A stretch of 14,466 bases of DNA from Gammaproteobacteria bacterium (GCA_006227085.1 SBFY01000036.1:1-14466), one strand, 5' to 3'. Shown: positions 1 to 6,872, counted from the first letter of the stretch. The notes: generated by a model not told the origin, from the letters alone. Translations and numbers: made by a program.

Positions 1-663
1 TACCTGCGCACCTTGTCGCGGAAACTGTCGCACGAATTGCGCACGCCGATCGCCGTGGTACAAAGCTCGCTCGATAACCTCGCCACGCATCCGCTCGATG
101 AACAGGCACGGGTGTATCTGCAGCGTGCGCAGGAAGGCACGCAGCGGCTCAGTCATACCCTGACCGCCATGAGTGAAGCCACGCGTGTGGAAGAAGCCAT
201 CCGCAGTGCCGAGCTGGAACCGGTATCACTGGGGGTGCTGCTGCGCGATATCGGTGAGGCCTATGCCGGTGTGCATGGTGCAGGTCGAATTCGCGTGGAA
301 GTCACGAATGACGGCAAGCCAGTGCCGGTAGTGCCGGAGCTGATTGTGCAGATGCTCGATAAATTGGTGGATAACGCAGCCAGTTTTTGCCCGCCCGATG
401 GTGAAATCATTTTGCGCTATGAAGACACCGATGAGGGTGCGCTGATGGAAGTGATCAATGACGGCCCCTTGTTGCCGGCACATATGCAGCAGCAATTGTT
501 CGACAATATGGTGTCATTGCGCGAGAAGAGCGATGCCGTGCACCTGGGGCTTGGCCTGCATATCGTGCGCTTGATTGTCGAATACCATCGTGGGCAGGTG
601 AGTGCGCATAATCGGGAAGATCGCAGGGGCGTGTTATTCCGGATTGTGCTGCCCAAAGATTAA
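1..663 (+). CDS. pdsS: Sensor histidine kinase, C-terminal part (5' end outside window); probable kinase of the proteobacterial dedicated sortase system
   Basis: The reading frame is open from base 1, so the N-terminal sensor, membrane segments and any HAMP domain are missing. The 220 visible codons hold the complete kinase core. The H-box SHELRTP has its phospho-accepting His at codon 31-33. The N-box DKLVDNAASF has its Asn at 373-375. A degenerate G1 box (NDGP) is followed by LFDNMVSLREK and the G2 box HLGLGLHIVRLI near the end. Family knowledge: this autophosphorylates and passes phosphate to a response regulator, here not visible and presumably upstream. The FDNMVSLRE...HLGLGL signature and the adjacent PdsO-like gene suggest the kinase of the dedicated sortase system. 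That specific identity is inference; 'histidine kinase' is certain. Transcription converges on pdsO. Confidence 0.8.
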   Translation, partial: YLRTLSRKLSHELRTPIAVVQSSLDNLATHPLDEQARVYLQRAQEGTQRLSHTLTAMSEATRVEEAIRSAELEPVSLGVLLRDIGEAYAGVHGAGRIRVEVTNDGKPVPVVPELIVQMLDKLVDNAASFCPPDGEIILRYEDTDEGALMEVINDGPLLPAHMQQQLFDNMVSLREKSDAVHLGLGLHIVRLIVEYHRGQVSAHNREDRRGVLFRIVLPKD

Positions 664-666
664 GTC

Positions 667-693
667 ATAAAAAAGCCCGGCGTCAGCCGGGCT
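667..693 (-). terminator. Rho-independent terminator of pdsO
   Basis: A perfect 8-bp stem, AGCCCGGC (674-681) with GCCGGGCT (686-693), closes a 4-base loop. Read on the minus strand, the stem is followed at once by a run of T, about 43 bases past the pdsO stop. On the plus strand the stem is followed by AAACAG with no T run, so it should terminate pdsO well and the convergent kinase poorly. Confidence 0.85.
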
Positions 694-735
694 AAACAGT
701 GCAGGACGCACTTCAATCAAACCCCTGGATGAGGG

Positions 736-1452
736 TCATGGCTGCAAGGTGACTTGTGCGATGGTGTGGTCATCAGCGCGCTGTAACTGGATGCTGACCA
801 TGCGTTCCAGTGCGTAGGCGTCCATATCGCCGCTGGTGGCAGACGATTTCCGTTCGCCGTGGCTGAAGGTCATGATGCGCTCGGCATCGACATGGTTGGC
901 CAGCAGGGCATTACGCACGCTTTCCACGCGGGCATCACTCAGTAACTGGTTTTCGGCACGGCTGCCACGCGGGTCGGTGTAACCGTCCAGTCGTACGCGG
1001 ATGTCCGGTTGCTTGTTGAGGAAATCGGCCAATGCAGCCAGGCGTTGCTCGCCACTTTTAGTCAGCGAGTGACTGTTACTGGTGAACAGCATCTCCAGTT
1101 GCAGTTGTTCCAGTGCCAGTTGGGCGTAACGCTGGGTTTCGTTGCGACTGTGGGCAAGTTGTTTTTCCAGCGCATCGATGCGGTGACCGGCGGTCGCCAA
1201 TTCGGTTTCCATCGTGTCGTGACGATCTGCACGTTCGATATTGTCGGCCAGCCATTTGCCGCTTAAACCGCCGACGATCAGGCCGACCGGGCCGCCTGCC
1301 GCTGCGCCGGCAACCGCCAGCGTGGTGACCACACCGGCCTGTTTGGCTTTGGTGGTATTGCTGGGCTCATGCGATGTGTCGGCAAATGTTATGGGGGCAA
1401 ATGCGATAGCGCCGGCGATCAGGGTGGTGGCAAACAAGGCTTGGCGTTTCAT
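736..1452 (-). CDS. pdsO: Sortase-associated OmpA-like protein PdsO
   Basis: The product has 238 residues. Residues 1-24 form a signal peptide (MKRQ, hydrophobic core, ending TFA). Residues 45-68 are a glycine- and alanine-rich segment (GAAAGGPVGLIVGGLSG) like a glycine zipper. A charged, helical stretch follows (75-115). Residues 120-223 are an OmpA C-terminal-like peptidoglycan-binding domain with GYTDPRGS and LSDARVESV. Asp160 and Arg175 are spaced as in the diaminopimelate-binding pair of OmpA. The start at 1452 was chosen because it begins the signal peptide and has AGGAGA 8 bases upstream; longer in-frame starts give an implausible N-terminus. Length and layout match the PdsO family, envelope proteins encoded with a marine-type sortase, its target and a two-component system. 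The next-door kinase supports this. Its exact role is not established from the sequence. A generic OmpA-family protein is the alternative. Confidence 0.8.
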   Translation of the reverse strand: MKRQALFATTLIAGAIAFAPITFADTSHEPSNTTKAKQAGVVTTLAVAGAAAGGPVGLIVGGLSGKWLADNIERADRHDTMETELATAGHRIDALEKQLAHSRNETQRYAQLALEQLQLEMLFTSNSHSLTKSGEQRLAALADFLNKQPDIRVRLDGYTDPRGSRAENQLLSDARVESVRNALLANHVDAERIMTFSHGERKSSATSGDMDAYALERMVSIQLQRADDHTIAQVTLQP

Positions 1453-1461
1453 GATGGATCT

Positions 1462-1516
1462 CCTGTGTGATGAAGGTATGAAAGTCATCGCTTTCATGGG
1501 ACTCATTACACACAGG
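1462..1516 (-). promoter_or_regulatory. Long imperfect hairpin in the pdsO leader, overlapping the Shine-Dalgarno sequence
   Basis: CCTGTGTG (1462-1469) pairs with CACACAGG (1509-1516), and ATGA (1470-1473) with TCAT (1503-1506) across a 2-base bulge. After an internal loop, ATGAAAG (1478-1484) pairs with CTTTCAT (1491-1497) around a 6-base loop, giving about 19 base pairs. On the pdsO mRNA the 3' arm ends in ACACAGG, which includes the first bases of the AGGAGA Shine-Dalgarno sequence. Whether it acts in RNA or as a DNA operator is not shown. Confidence 0.5.
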
Positions 1517-1517
1517 C

Positions 1518-1549
1518 AATCGGGCAGCGCCATGGATCAAATCGGGCAG
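1518..1549. repeat. Perfect 10-bp direct repeat upstream of pdsO, 22-bp period
   Basis: AATCGGGCAG occurs at 1518-1527 and again at 1540-1549. The start-to-start distance is 22 bp, about two helical turns. Both copies lie between the LysR gene and pdsO, 66 to 97 bases upstream of the pdsO start. Tandem direct repeats on one face of the helix are the usual binding pattern of OmpR-type response regulators, so this is a candidate operator; the binding protein is inference. Confidence 0.4.
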
Positions 1550-1559
1550 GTTGCGGGGC

Positions 1560-1576
1560 AATTGTGATGAATTGTG
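1560..1576. repeat. AATTGTG tandem repeat, 10-bp period
   Basis: AATTGTG occurs at 1560-1566 and 1570-1576, start to start 10 bp, just beyond the stop of the LysR gene and upstream of pdsO. It could be a second half-site pair for a regulator of pdsO. The repeat is short and AT-rich, so chance is a real possibility. Confidence 0.25.
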
Positions 1577-1583
1577 GCGGCGT

Positions 1584-2450
1584 TTATCCGGTACTGAGGT
1601 GCTGGATGAAAATGCGTGCCGCATTCGACAAGCTGCGTTCACGGTGCACAATCAGGCCGAGTTCACGGCTGATGGCCATGCCTTGCGGTGTGAGTTCAAC
1701 CAATTCGTCATCGAGCATGGTTTTCGGTAACACGCTCCAGCCGAGACCCACACCCGCCAGCATCTTCAGCGTTTCCAGATAATTGGTTTTCATCGCACGC
1801 GGCAAGGCCAGTCCTTGCGCTTCAAACGCTTCACGAATCAGGCGGCCGGTGTAGGTCGCTTCGCCCGGTAATACTGCGGCATGTTCCATCAGGTCAGTGG
1901 CTTTCAACATGCGCATGCTGGCAAGAGGATGATCCAGCGCGCAGACAAAGGCGAGCGGGTCATGCCAGAGCAGTGTGCGTTGCAGTTGCGGGATGTCGAT
2001 CGGTGACAAGGTCACGACGGCCAGCTCCAGGTCACCGTGCAGCACCGCTTCGTGCGCCTGTTCGGAATCCATGAAGCGGATATCGAGTGCGACCTGTGGA
2101 TGGGCGCGTGCAAACTGCCGCAAAGCCGGCGGCAGCCGGTGCAGGCCGGCATGGTGGCTGGTGCCGATCGACAAGGTACCGCTGACCACATCGGTCAGGT
2201 TGTGCAGGCTGCGGCGGGTGTCTTCGATGGCGAGCAGGATCTCGCGGGCCCGTGGCAGCAGGGTGCGGCCGCTTTCGGTCAGTTGGGTGGAGCGGCCGAT
2301 ACGGTCGAACAGGCGGGTGTCGAGTTCGCTTTCCAGCACGGCGATGCGTTTGGAGACGGCTGGCTGGGTCAGGTGCAGTTGCACGGCCGCTTCGGAAAAG
2401 GAGCCGCTTTCCGCCACGGCCAGGAAAGCGCGCAGGTTCTGGGTGTCCAT
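1584..2450 (-). CDS. LysR-family transcriptional regulator, divergent from leuC
   Basis: The product has 288 residues, the normal length for the family. Residues 1-60 hold the winged helix-turn-helix: NLRAFLAVAESGSFSEAA, then LTQPAVSKRIAVLESEL and LFDR. The remainder fits the two-lobed effector-binding domain. The start at 2450 (MDTQNLRAF) is chosen because it aligns with the usual LysR N-terminus and has GGGGA upstream; the 14 extra upstream codons are not typical. Divergence from leuC is common in gammaproteobacteria. A T-N11-A inverted repeat lies in the shared intergenic region, which points to control of leuCDB and of itself, but the effector is unknown. pdsO follows 131 bases downstream on the same strand with no terminator seen between, so readthrough is possible. 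Confidence 0.9.
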   Translation of the reverse strand: MDTQNLRAFLAVAESGSFSEAAVQLHLTQPAVSKRIAVLESELDTRLFDRIGRSTQLTESGRTLLPRAREILLAIEDTRRSLHNLTDVVSGTLSIGTSHHAGLHRLPPALRQFARAHPQVALDIRFMDSEQAHEAVLHGDLELAVVTLSPIDIPQLQRTLLWHDPLAFVCALDHPLASMRMLKATDLMEHAAVLPGEATYTGRLIREAFEAQGLALPRAMKTNYLETLKMLAGVGLGWSVLPKTMLDDELVELTPQGMAISRELGLIVHRERSLSNAARIFIQHLSTG

Positions 2451-2467
2451 GATCGTTTTTCCCCAAT

Positions 2468-2484
2468 CATTCCATTTAGGAATG
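2468..2484. promoter_or_regulatory. Likely LysR-type operator (T-N11-A inverted repeat)
   Basis: CATTCC (2468-2473) and GGAATG (2479-2484) are perfect 6-bp arms around ATTTA, and T2470 and A2482 frame an 11-base core. The centre lies 26 bases upstream of the LysR gene start and about 64 bases upstream of the transcription start predicted from the leuC -10 box. That matches the classic recognition-site position for LysR-type activators. Binding by the adjacent regulator is inference. Confidence 0.55.
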
Positions 2485-2527
2485 CAATTCATAAAAAAGA
2501 TGATTTTATTTTATTGGTTAAGGCGCC

Positions 2528-2533
2528 TACTAT
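2528..2533 (+). promoter_or_regulatory. Candidate leuC -10 box
   Basis: TACTAT matches TATAAT at four of six positions and sits 35 bases before the leuC start. The hexamer 17 bases upstream (TTTATT, 2505-2510) is a poor -35 box, as expected for an activator-dependent promoter. An AT-rich inverted repeat, ATAAAA (2491-2496) with TTTTAT (2504-2509), lies between the T-N11-A site and this box. No leader peptide with clustered Leu codons is visible, so classical attenuation looks unlikely. Confidence 0.4.
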
Positions 2534-2568
2534 CTACCCCGTCAAAACCGGCAGCAAAGAGCAGGACC

Positions 2569-3996
2569 ATGACTGCAAAGACCCTCTACGACAAATTGTG
2601 GGACAGCCATCTCGTCAAGCAGCGGGATGATGGCACGGCACTCATTTATATCGACCGCCAGCTGATCCACGAAGTGACCTCGCCGCAGGCCTTTGAGGGG
2701 CTGCGTATGGCGGGCCGCAAGCCCTGGCGGGTGGGCGCCAACCTGGCCACGCCGGACCATAACGTGCCGACCAGCCGTGCCGAGCGGGCCCGTGGCGTGG
2801 ACGGCATTGAGGACAGCATTTCCCGTATCCAGGTGAAGACCCTGGATGATAACTGTCGCGACTTCGGCATCACCGAGTTCCATATCAATGATGAGCGGCA
2901 GGGCATCGTGCATGTGATTGGCCCGGAGCAGGGCGCCACCTTGCCGGGCATGACGGTGGTCTGTGGTGATTCCCACACCTCCACCCATGGTGCGTTTGGT
3001 GCCTTGGCGCATGGCATTGGCACCTCCGAGGTCGAGCATGTGCTGGCGACCCAGTGCCTGATCCAGAAAAAAATGAAGAACATGCTGGTGCGCGTCGACG
3101 GCCAGCTGCAGCCGGGTGTGACCGCGAAAGACGTGATCCTCGCCATCATTGCCGAAATCGGCACCGCCGGCGGTACCGGCTATGCCATGGAATTCGGTGG
3201 CGAGGTCATCCGCGCGCTGTCGATGGAAGGTCGCATGACCATCTGCAATATGGCGATTGAGGCCGGTGCCCGTGCCGGTATGGTGGCGGTTGACCAGACC
3301 ACCATCGATTATGTGAAAGGCCGCCCGTTCGCGCCCAAGGGTGCGCAGTGGGAGCAGGCCGTGGCGTACTGGCGCACGCTGGTCAGCGATGCCGGTGCCC
3401 GCTTTGACCGTATCGTGGAAATCGATGGTTCCGCCCTGAAGCCGCAGGTGAGCTGGGGCACCAGCCCGGAAATGGTGGTGCCGGTGGATGGCCGGGTGCC
3501 GGATCCTGCGCAAGAAAGTGACCCGGTGCGCAAGGCAGGCATCGAATCGGCCCTCAAGTACATGGGGTTGCAGGCCGGGCAGGCGATTACCGACATCCGC
3601 CTGGATCGTGTGTTCATCGGTTCCTGCACCAACTCCCGCATCGAGGATTTGCGCGAAGCCGCGGCCGTGGTGAAAGGCCGCAAGGTGGCGGCCAGCCTCA
3701 AGCAGGCGATGGTGGTGCCAGGCTCAGGATTGGTTAAAAAACAGGCAGAAGCGGAAGGGCTGGATCGCATCTTTACCGAGGCCGGTCTGGAGTGGCGCGA
3801 GCCGGGTTGCTCGATGTGCCTGGCCATGAATGCTGACCGGCTGGAAGCCGGCGAGCACTGCGCATCGACCTCCAACCGCAACTTTGAAGGCCGTCAGGGC
3901 TATGGTGGCCGAACCCACCTGGTGAGCCCGGCGATGGCGGCAGCGGCGGCCATTGCGGGTCACTTCGTGAATGTTAATGACTTTGTAAAACAGTAA
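2569..3996 (+). CDS. leuC: 3-isopropylmalate dehydratase large subunit
   Basis: With LeuD this forms cytoplasmic isopropylmalate isomerase, which converts 2-isopropylmalate to 3-isopropylmalate through isopropylmaleate in leucine synthesis. The product is 475 residues, close to the usual 466-476. The three cysteines that hold the [4Fe-4S] cluster are visible: Cys353 in GSCTNSR, and Cys414 and Cys417 in PGCSMC. Aconitase-family motifs CGDSHTSTHGAFG and TSNRNFEGRQG are intact. The start MTAKTLYDKLWDSH at 2569 aligns with known LeuC N-termini and has AGGA just upstream (AGGACC, 2563-2568). The open frame continues upstream, but that part is antisense to the LysR gene and is not coding. It is the first gene of leuCDB. 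Confidence 0.97.
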   Translation: MTAKTLYDKLWDSHLVKQRDDGTALIYIDRQLIHEVTSPQAFEGLRMAGRKPWRVGANLATPDHNVPTSRAERARGVDGIEDSISRIQVKTLDDNCRDFGITEFHINDERQGIVHVIGPEQGATLPGMTVVCGDSHTSTHGAFGALAHGIGTSEVEHVLATQCLIQKKMKNMLVRVDGQLQPGVTAKDVILAIIAEIGTAGGTGYAMEFGGEVIRALSMEGRMTICNMAIEAGARAGMVAVDQTTIDYVKGRPFAPKGAQWEQAVAYWRTLVSDAGARFDRIVEIDGSALKPQVSWGTSPEMVVPVDGRVPDPAQESDPVRKAGIESALKYMGLQAGQAITDIRLDRVFIGSCTNSRIEDLREAAAVVKGRKVAASLKQAMVVPGSGLVKKQAEAEGLDRIFTEAGLEWREPGCSMCLAMNADRLEAGEHCASTSNRNFEGRQGYGGRTHLVSPAMAAAAAIAGHFVNVNDFVKQ

Positions 3997-3999
3997 GTT

Positions 4000-4012
4000 A
4001 GGAATCATTCCT
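4000..4012 (+). promoter_or_regulatory. 13-base palindrome covering the leuD ribosome binding site
   Basis: AGGAATCATTCCT is a perfect inverted repeat that ends at the base before the leuD start codon. Its first arm contains the only Shine-Dalgarno-like sequence (AGGA, 9 bases from ATG). As RNA it can form a 5-bp stem with a 3-base loop that hides this site. The stem is weak. Confidence 0.35.
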
Positions 4013-4657
4013 ATGGAAAAATTCACTGTACTGAAAGGGTTGGCGGCGCCGATGGACCGGGCTAATGTCGATACCGACATGATCATCCCGAAGCAGTTCC
4101 TGAAGTCGATCCGCCGCAGCGGTTTTGGCCTGAACCTGTTTGATGAATTGCGCTACCTTGATCATGGCGAGCCGGACCAGGATTGCACCAGCCGTCCTAA
4201 GAACCCGGATTTCGTGCTGAACCAGCCACGCTATGCCGGGGCTTCCGTGTTGCTGGCGCGGCAGAACTTCGGCTGTGGTTCCAGCCGTGAACATGCCCCG
4301 TGGGCCTTGCTGGACTACGGCTTCCGTTGCGTGATCGCGCCCAGTTTTGCTGACATCTTCTTCAATAATTGCTTCAAGAACGGCATTTTGCCGATCGTGC
4401 TGGATGAGGTGGTGGTCGACCAATTGTTCCGGGAGGTGGCCGCACAGGAAGGCTATACCCTGACCGTGAACCTGCCGGACCAGGAAATCGTCACGCCCGC
4501 TGGGCAGGTGATTCCATTCGAGGTCGACAGCTTCCGCAAGCACTGCCTGATCCATGGCCTCGATGATATTGGCCTGACCCTGGAGGATGCCGATGCCATC
4601 CGTGCCTTTGAGGCGAAATGGCAGCAGCAGGCACCCTGGTTGTTCGTGAATCCTTGA
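4013..4657 (+). CDS. leuD: 3-isopropylmalate dehydratase small subunit
   Basis: This is the small, swivel-domain subunit of isopropylmalate isomerase, partner of LeuC. The product is 214 residues, in the usual range of about 200-215. Family motifs are NVDTDMIIPKQFLK near residue 20 and NFGCGSSREHAPWAL near residue 85, the latter being the substrate-binding loop. The gene starts 16 bases after leuC, so the two subunits are almost certainly co-transcribed and perhaps translationally coupled. The Shine-Dalgarno sequence is weak and lies in a small palindrome. No truncation or missing residue is seen. Confidence 0.97.
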   Translation: MEKFTVLKGLAAPMDRANVDTDMIIPKQFLKSIRRSGFGLNLFDELRYLDHGEPDQDCTSRPKNPDFVLNQPRYAGASVLLARQNFGCGSSREHAPWALLDYGFRCVIAPSFADIFFNNCFKNGILPIVLDEVVVDQLFREVAAQEGYTLTVNLPDQEIVTPAGQVIPFEVDSFRKHCLIHGLDDIGLTLEDADAIRAFEAKWQQQAPWLFVNP

Positions 4658-4684
4658 TTGCAAAAATGATGTAAGGAATTGTTA

Positions 4685-5755
4685 ATGAAGAAAATTCTTG
4701 TATTGCCCGGTGACGGGATCGGCCCTGAAGTGATGCGCGAAGCGCGCAAGGTGCTGGATGTCGTCAATGACCGCTTCACGCTGGGGCTGGCCTGTGAGGA
4801 AGCCCTGGTGGGCGGTTCGGCCATTGATGCCACGGGTCACCCATTGCCGGAAGCGACCCTGCAGAAAGCCCGTGAGGCGGATGCCATCCTGCTCGGTGCC
4901 GTGGGTGGCCCGAAGTGGGACAAGCTCGATATGGCGCTGCGGCCGGAAAAGGGCTTGCTGGGTATCCGCAAGGCCTTGGGCCTGTTCGGCAACCTGCGCC
5001 CGGCCATCCTGTACCCGCAGCTGGCGGGTGCGTCTAGCCTGCGGCCGGAGATCGTGGCCGGTCTCGATATCCTGATCGTGCGGGAGCTGACTGGCGGTAT
5101 CTACTTTGGCCAGCCGAGGGGTGTGAGAACGCTCGAAAATGGTGAGCGCGAAGGGTTTAACACCTATGTGTACAGCGAATCGGAGATCCGCCGTATTGGC
5201 AAGCTGGCCTTCGAACTGGCGCAGAAGCGCGGCAAGCGGGTGTGCTCGGTCGACAAGGCCAATGTGCTGGAAGTGACTGTTTTATGGCGGGAAATCATGG
5301 AAGAGGTGGCCAAGGACTTCCCTGATGTGCAGCTGTCGCACATGTATGTCGACAATGCTGCCATGCAGCTGGTGCGGGCACCCAAGCAGTTCGATGTGCT
5401 GGTCACCGGCAATATGTTTGGTGACATCCTCTCCGATGAGGCGGCGATGTTGACCGGTTCGATCGGCATGTTGCCGTCGGCCAGCCTGAACGAGAAGGGA
5501 CAGGGCATGTACGAACCCTGCCATGGTTCGGCACCGGATATCGCCGGCCAGGGTAAGGCGAACCCCCTGGCGACGATCCTTTCGGTAGCGATGATGTTGC
5601 GTTATTCGCTGGCGGCGGCCGCTCCGGCCGATGTGATCGAAGCGGCGGTCAGCAAGGTGCTGGACCAGGGATTGCGTACCGCGGATATCCAGTCCGACGG
5701 CATGACCCTGGTCAATACCGCGGCCATGGGCGATGCTGTTGTTAAAGCTCTTTAA
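4685..5755 (+). CDS. leuB: 3-isopropylmalate dehydrogenase
   Basis: This cytoplasmic enzyme oxidises and decarboxylates 3-isopropylmalate with NAD, giving 2-ketoisocaproate for leucine. The product is 356 residues. It opens with KILVLPGDGIGPEV, and LLGAVGGPKWD and RPEKGLLGIRK follow. Catalytic residues are Lys191 (VDKANVLEV) and the metal-binding Asp223 (VDNAAM), Asp247 and Asp251 (FGDILSDEAAM). GSAPDIAGQGKANP is the cofactor region. The ATG at 4685 is preferred over a TTG two codons earlier because AAGGAA lies 6 bases upstream and the protein then starts MKKILVLPG. It lies 27 bases after leuD in the same operon. Confidence 0.97.
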   Translation: MKKILVLPGDGIGPEVMREARKVLDVVNDRFTLGLACEEALVGGSAIDATGHPLPEATLQKAREADAILLGAVGGPKWDKLDMALRPEKGLLGIRKALGLFGNLRPAILYPQLAGASSLRPEIVAGLDILIVRELTGGIYFGQPRGVRTLENGEREGFNTYVYSESEIRRIGKLAFELAQKRGKRVCSVDKANVLEVTVLWREIMEEVAKDFPDVQLSHMYVDNAAMQLVRAPKQFDVLVTGNMFGDILSDEAAMLTGSIGMLPSASLNEKGQGMYEPCHGSAPDIAGQGKANPLATILSVAMMLRYSLAAAAPADVIEAAVSKVLDQGLRTADIQSDGMTLVNTAAMGDAVVKAL

Positions 5756-5792
5756 TTTTTAAATCAACCAGTTACATGCGGAAGTGAATGTT

Positions 5793-6818
5793 ATGAGCAA
5801 GAAATACGATGTGGCCGTTTTGGGTGCAACCGGTGCGGTCGGCCAGACCATGATCAGCATCCTCGAGCAGCGCAATTTCCCGGTGGGCAACCTGTACCCG
5901 CTGGCCAGCAGCCGTTCAGCCGGGACCACCGTGATGTTCCATGGCAAATCCATCACTGTGCTGGATGTCGACACCTTTGACTGGAAAAAGGCCCAGATCG
6001 GCCTGTTCTCGGCTGGTGGCAGCGTGTCGGCCAAATGGGCGCCAGTGGCCGGTGCGGCAGGGTGTGTGGTGATCGATAACACCAGCCATTTCCGCTATGA
6101 CGACGATATCCCGCTGGTCGTGCCGGAGGTGAATGCCCACAAGATTGCTGACTACACCGTCCGTAATATCATTGCCAACCCGAATTGCTCGACCATCCAG
6201 ATGCTGGTGGCCCTGAAGCCGATCCAGGATGCCGTGGGCATTGAACGCATCAATGTGGCGACCTACCAGGCGGTGTCCGGCACCGGCCAGAAGGCCATTG
6301 AAGAGCTGGCCAGCCAGACCGCGCTGCTGCTCAATGGCAAGCCGATCGAGCCGAAGGTCTACCCGAAGCAGATCGCCTTCAACGTGATCCCGCATATCGA
6401 TGTCTTCCAGGACAATGGCTACACCAAGGAAGAGATGAAGATGGTGTGGGAAACCCGCAAGATCATGGGCGATGACAGCATTGTCGTGAACCCGACCTGC
6501 GTGCGGGTGCCGGTGTTTTACGGCCATTCCGAGGCGGTCCATATCGAGACCCGCCAGAAAATCAGTGCCGAAGAGGTTACCAAGCTGTTGAAGAAGGCGC
6601 CGGGCGTGAAGGTGCTCGACAAGCGTGAGCCGGGCGGCTATGCCACCCCGGTGACCGAGGCAGCCGGGGAAGACCCGACATTTGTCAGCCGGATCCGCGA
6701 GGATATCTCCCATCCGAGGGGGATCAATCTGTGGGTAGTGTCGGATAACGTCCGCAAGGGTGCCGCCCTGAATAGCGTGCAAATTGCTGAAATATTGATA
6801 AAAGATTATTTATCATGA
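5793..6818 (+). CDS. asd: Aspartate-semialdehyde dehydrogenase
   Basis: The enzyme reduces aspartyl phosphate with NADPH to aspartate semialdehyde, the branch point to lysine, diaminopimelate, threonine and methionine. The product is 341 residues, matching the shorter form found in Pseudomonas and Vibrio. It has the nucleotide-binding motif VLGATGAVGQ (residues 9-18), the catalytic Cys132 in NPNCSTIQ, and VPVFYGHSEAVHIE with the active-site histidine. The cysteine shows this is a true Asd and not the inactive Usg-1 paralogue found next to asd in some pseudomonads; no usg copy is present here. The ATG at 5793 has GGAAG 8 bases upstream. It follows leuB by 37 bases, probably as part of the same transcript. 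Confidence 0.96.
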   Translation: MSKKYDVAVLGATGAVGQTMISILEQRNFPVGNLYPLASSRSAGTTVMFHGKSITVLDVDTFDWKKAQIGLFSAGGSVSAKWAPVAGAAGCVVIDNTSHFRYDDDIPLVVPEVNAHKIADYTVRNIIANPNCSTIQMLVALKPIQDAVGIERINVATYQAVSGTGQKAIEELASQTALLLNGKPIEPKVYPKQIAFNVIPHIDVFQDNGYTKEEMKMVWETRKIMGDDSIVVNPTCVRVPVFYGHSEAVHIETRQKISAEEVTKLLKKAPGVKVLDKREPGGYATPVTEAAGEDPTFVSRIREDISHPRGINLWVVSDNVRKGAALNSVQIAEILIKDYLS

Positions 6819-6833
6819 ATACTTGCGGCATAT

Positions 6834-6872
6834 CCGTGAGAGCGGGCGCGAGCTTTTGCGTCCATCTCACGG
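6834..6872 (+). other. Hairpin in the asd-fimV gap
   Basis: CCGTGAGA (6834-6841) and TCTCACGG (6865-6872) form a perfect 8-bp stem, and GGCGC / GCGTCC extend it imperfectly inside. No T run follows, so it is not a standard terminator. It may slow or process the asd-fimV transcript or lie in the fimV leader. I found no convincing promoter in the rest of the 96-base gap. Confidence 0.35.

Noticed and set aside
1453..1533. N-terminal extension of pdsO by 27 residues
   Set aside because: It would put a non-hydrophobic, Cys- and Met-rich stretch before a clear signal peptide and run through the leader hairpin; ATG 1452 has a strong AGGAGA.
1975..2568. Long upstream extension of the leuC open frame, giving a 673-residue protein
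   Set aside because: The extra part is antisense to the LysR gene, has no family match by eye, and ATG 2569 gives the standard LeuC N-terminus with a ribosome site.
2542..3513. Open frame of 323 codons on the minus strand inside leuC
   Set aside because: It is a His-rich shadow of a GC-rich coding strand; leuC is certain on the other strand.
5742..5760. TTAAAG-CT-CTTTAA palindrome followed by five T at the leuB end, as a terminator
   Set aside because: The stem is all but GC-free with a 2-base loop and contains the leuB stop; asd follows at 37 bases with its own ribosome site, so termination is unlikely.
5793..6818. Usg-1-like inactive paralogue instead of asd
   Set aside because: The catalytic cysteine in NPNCSTIQ is present, so this is the active enzyme.
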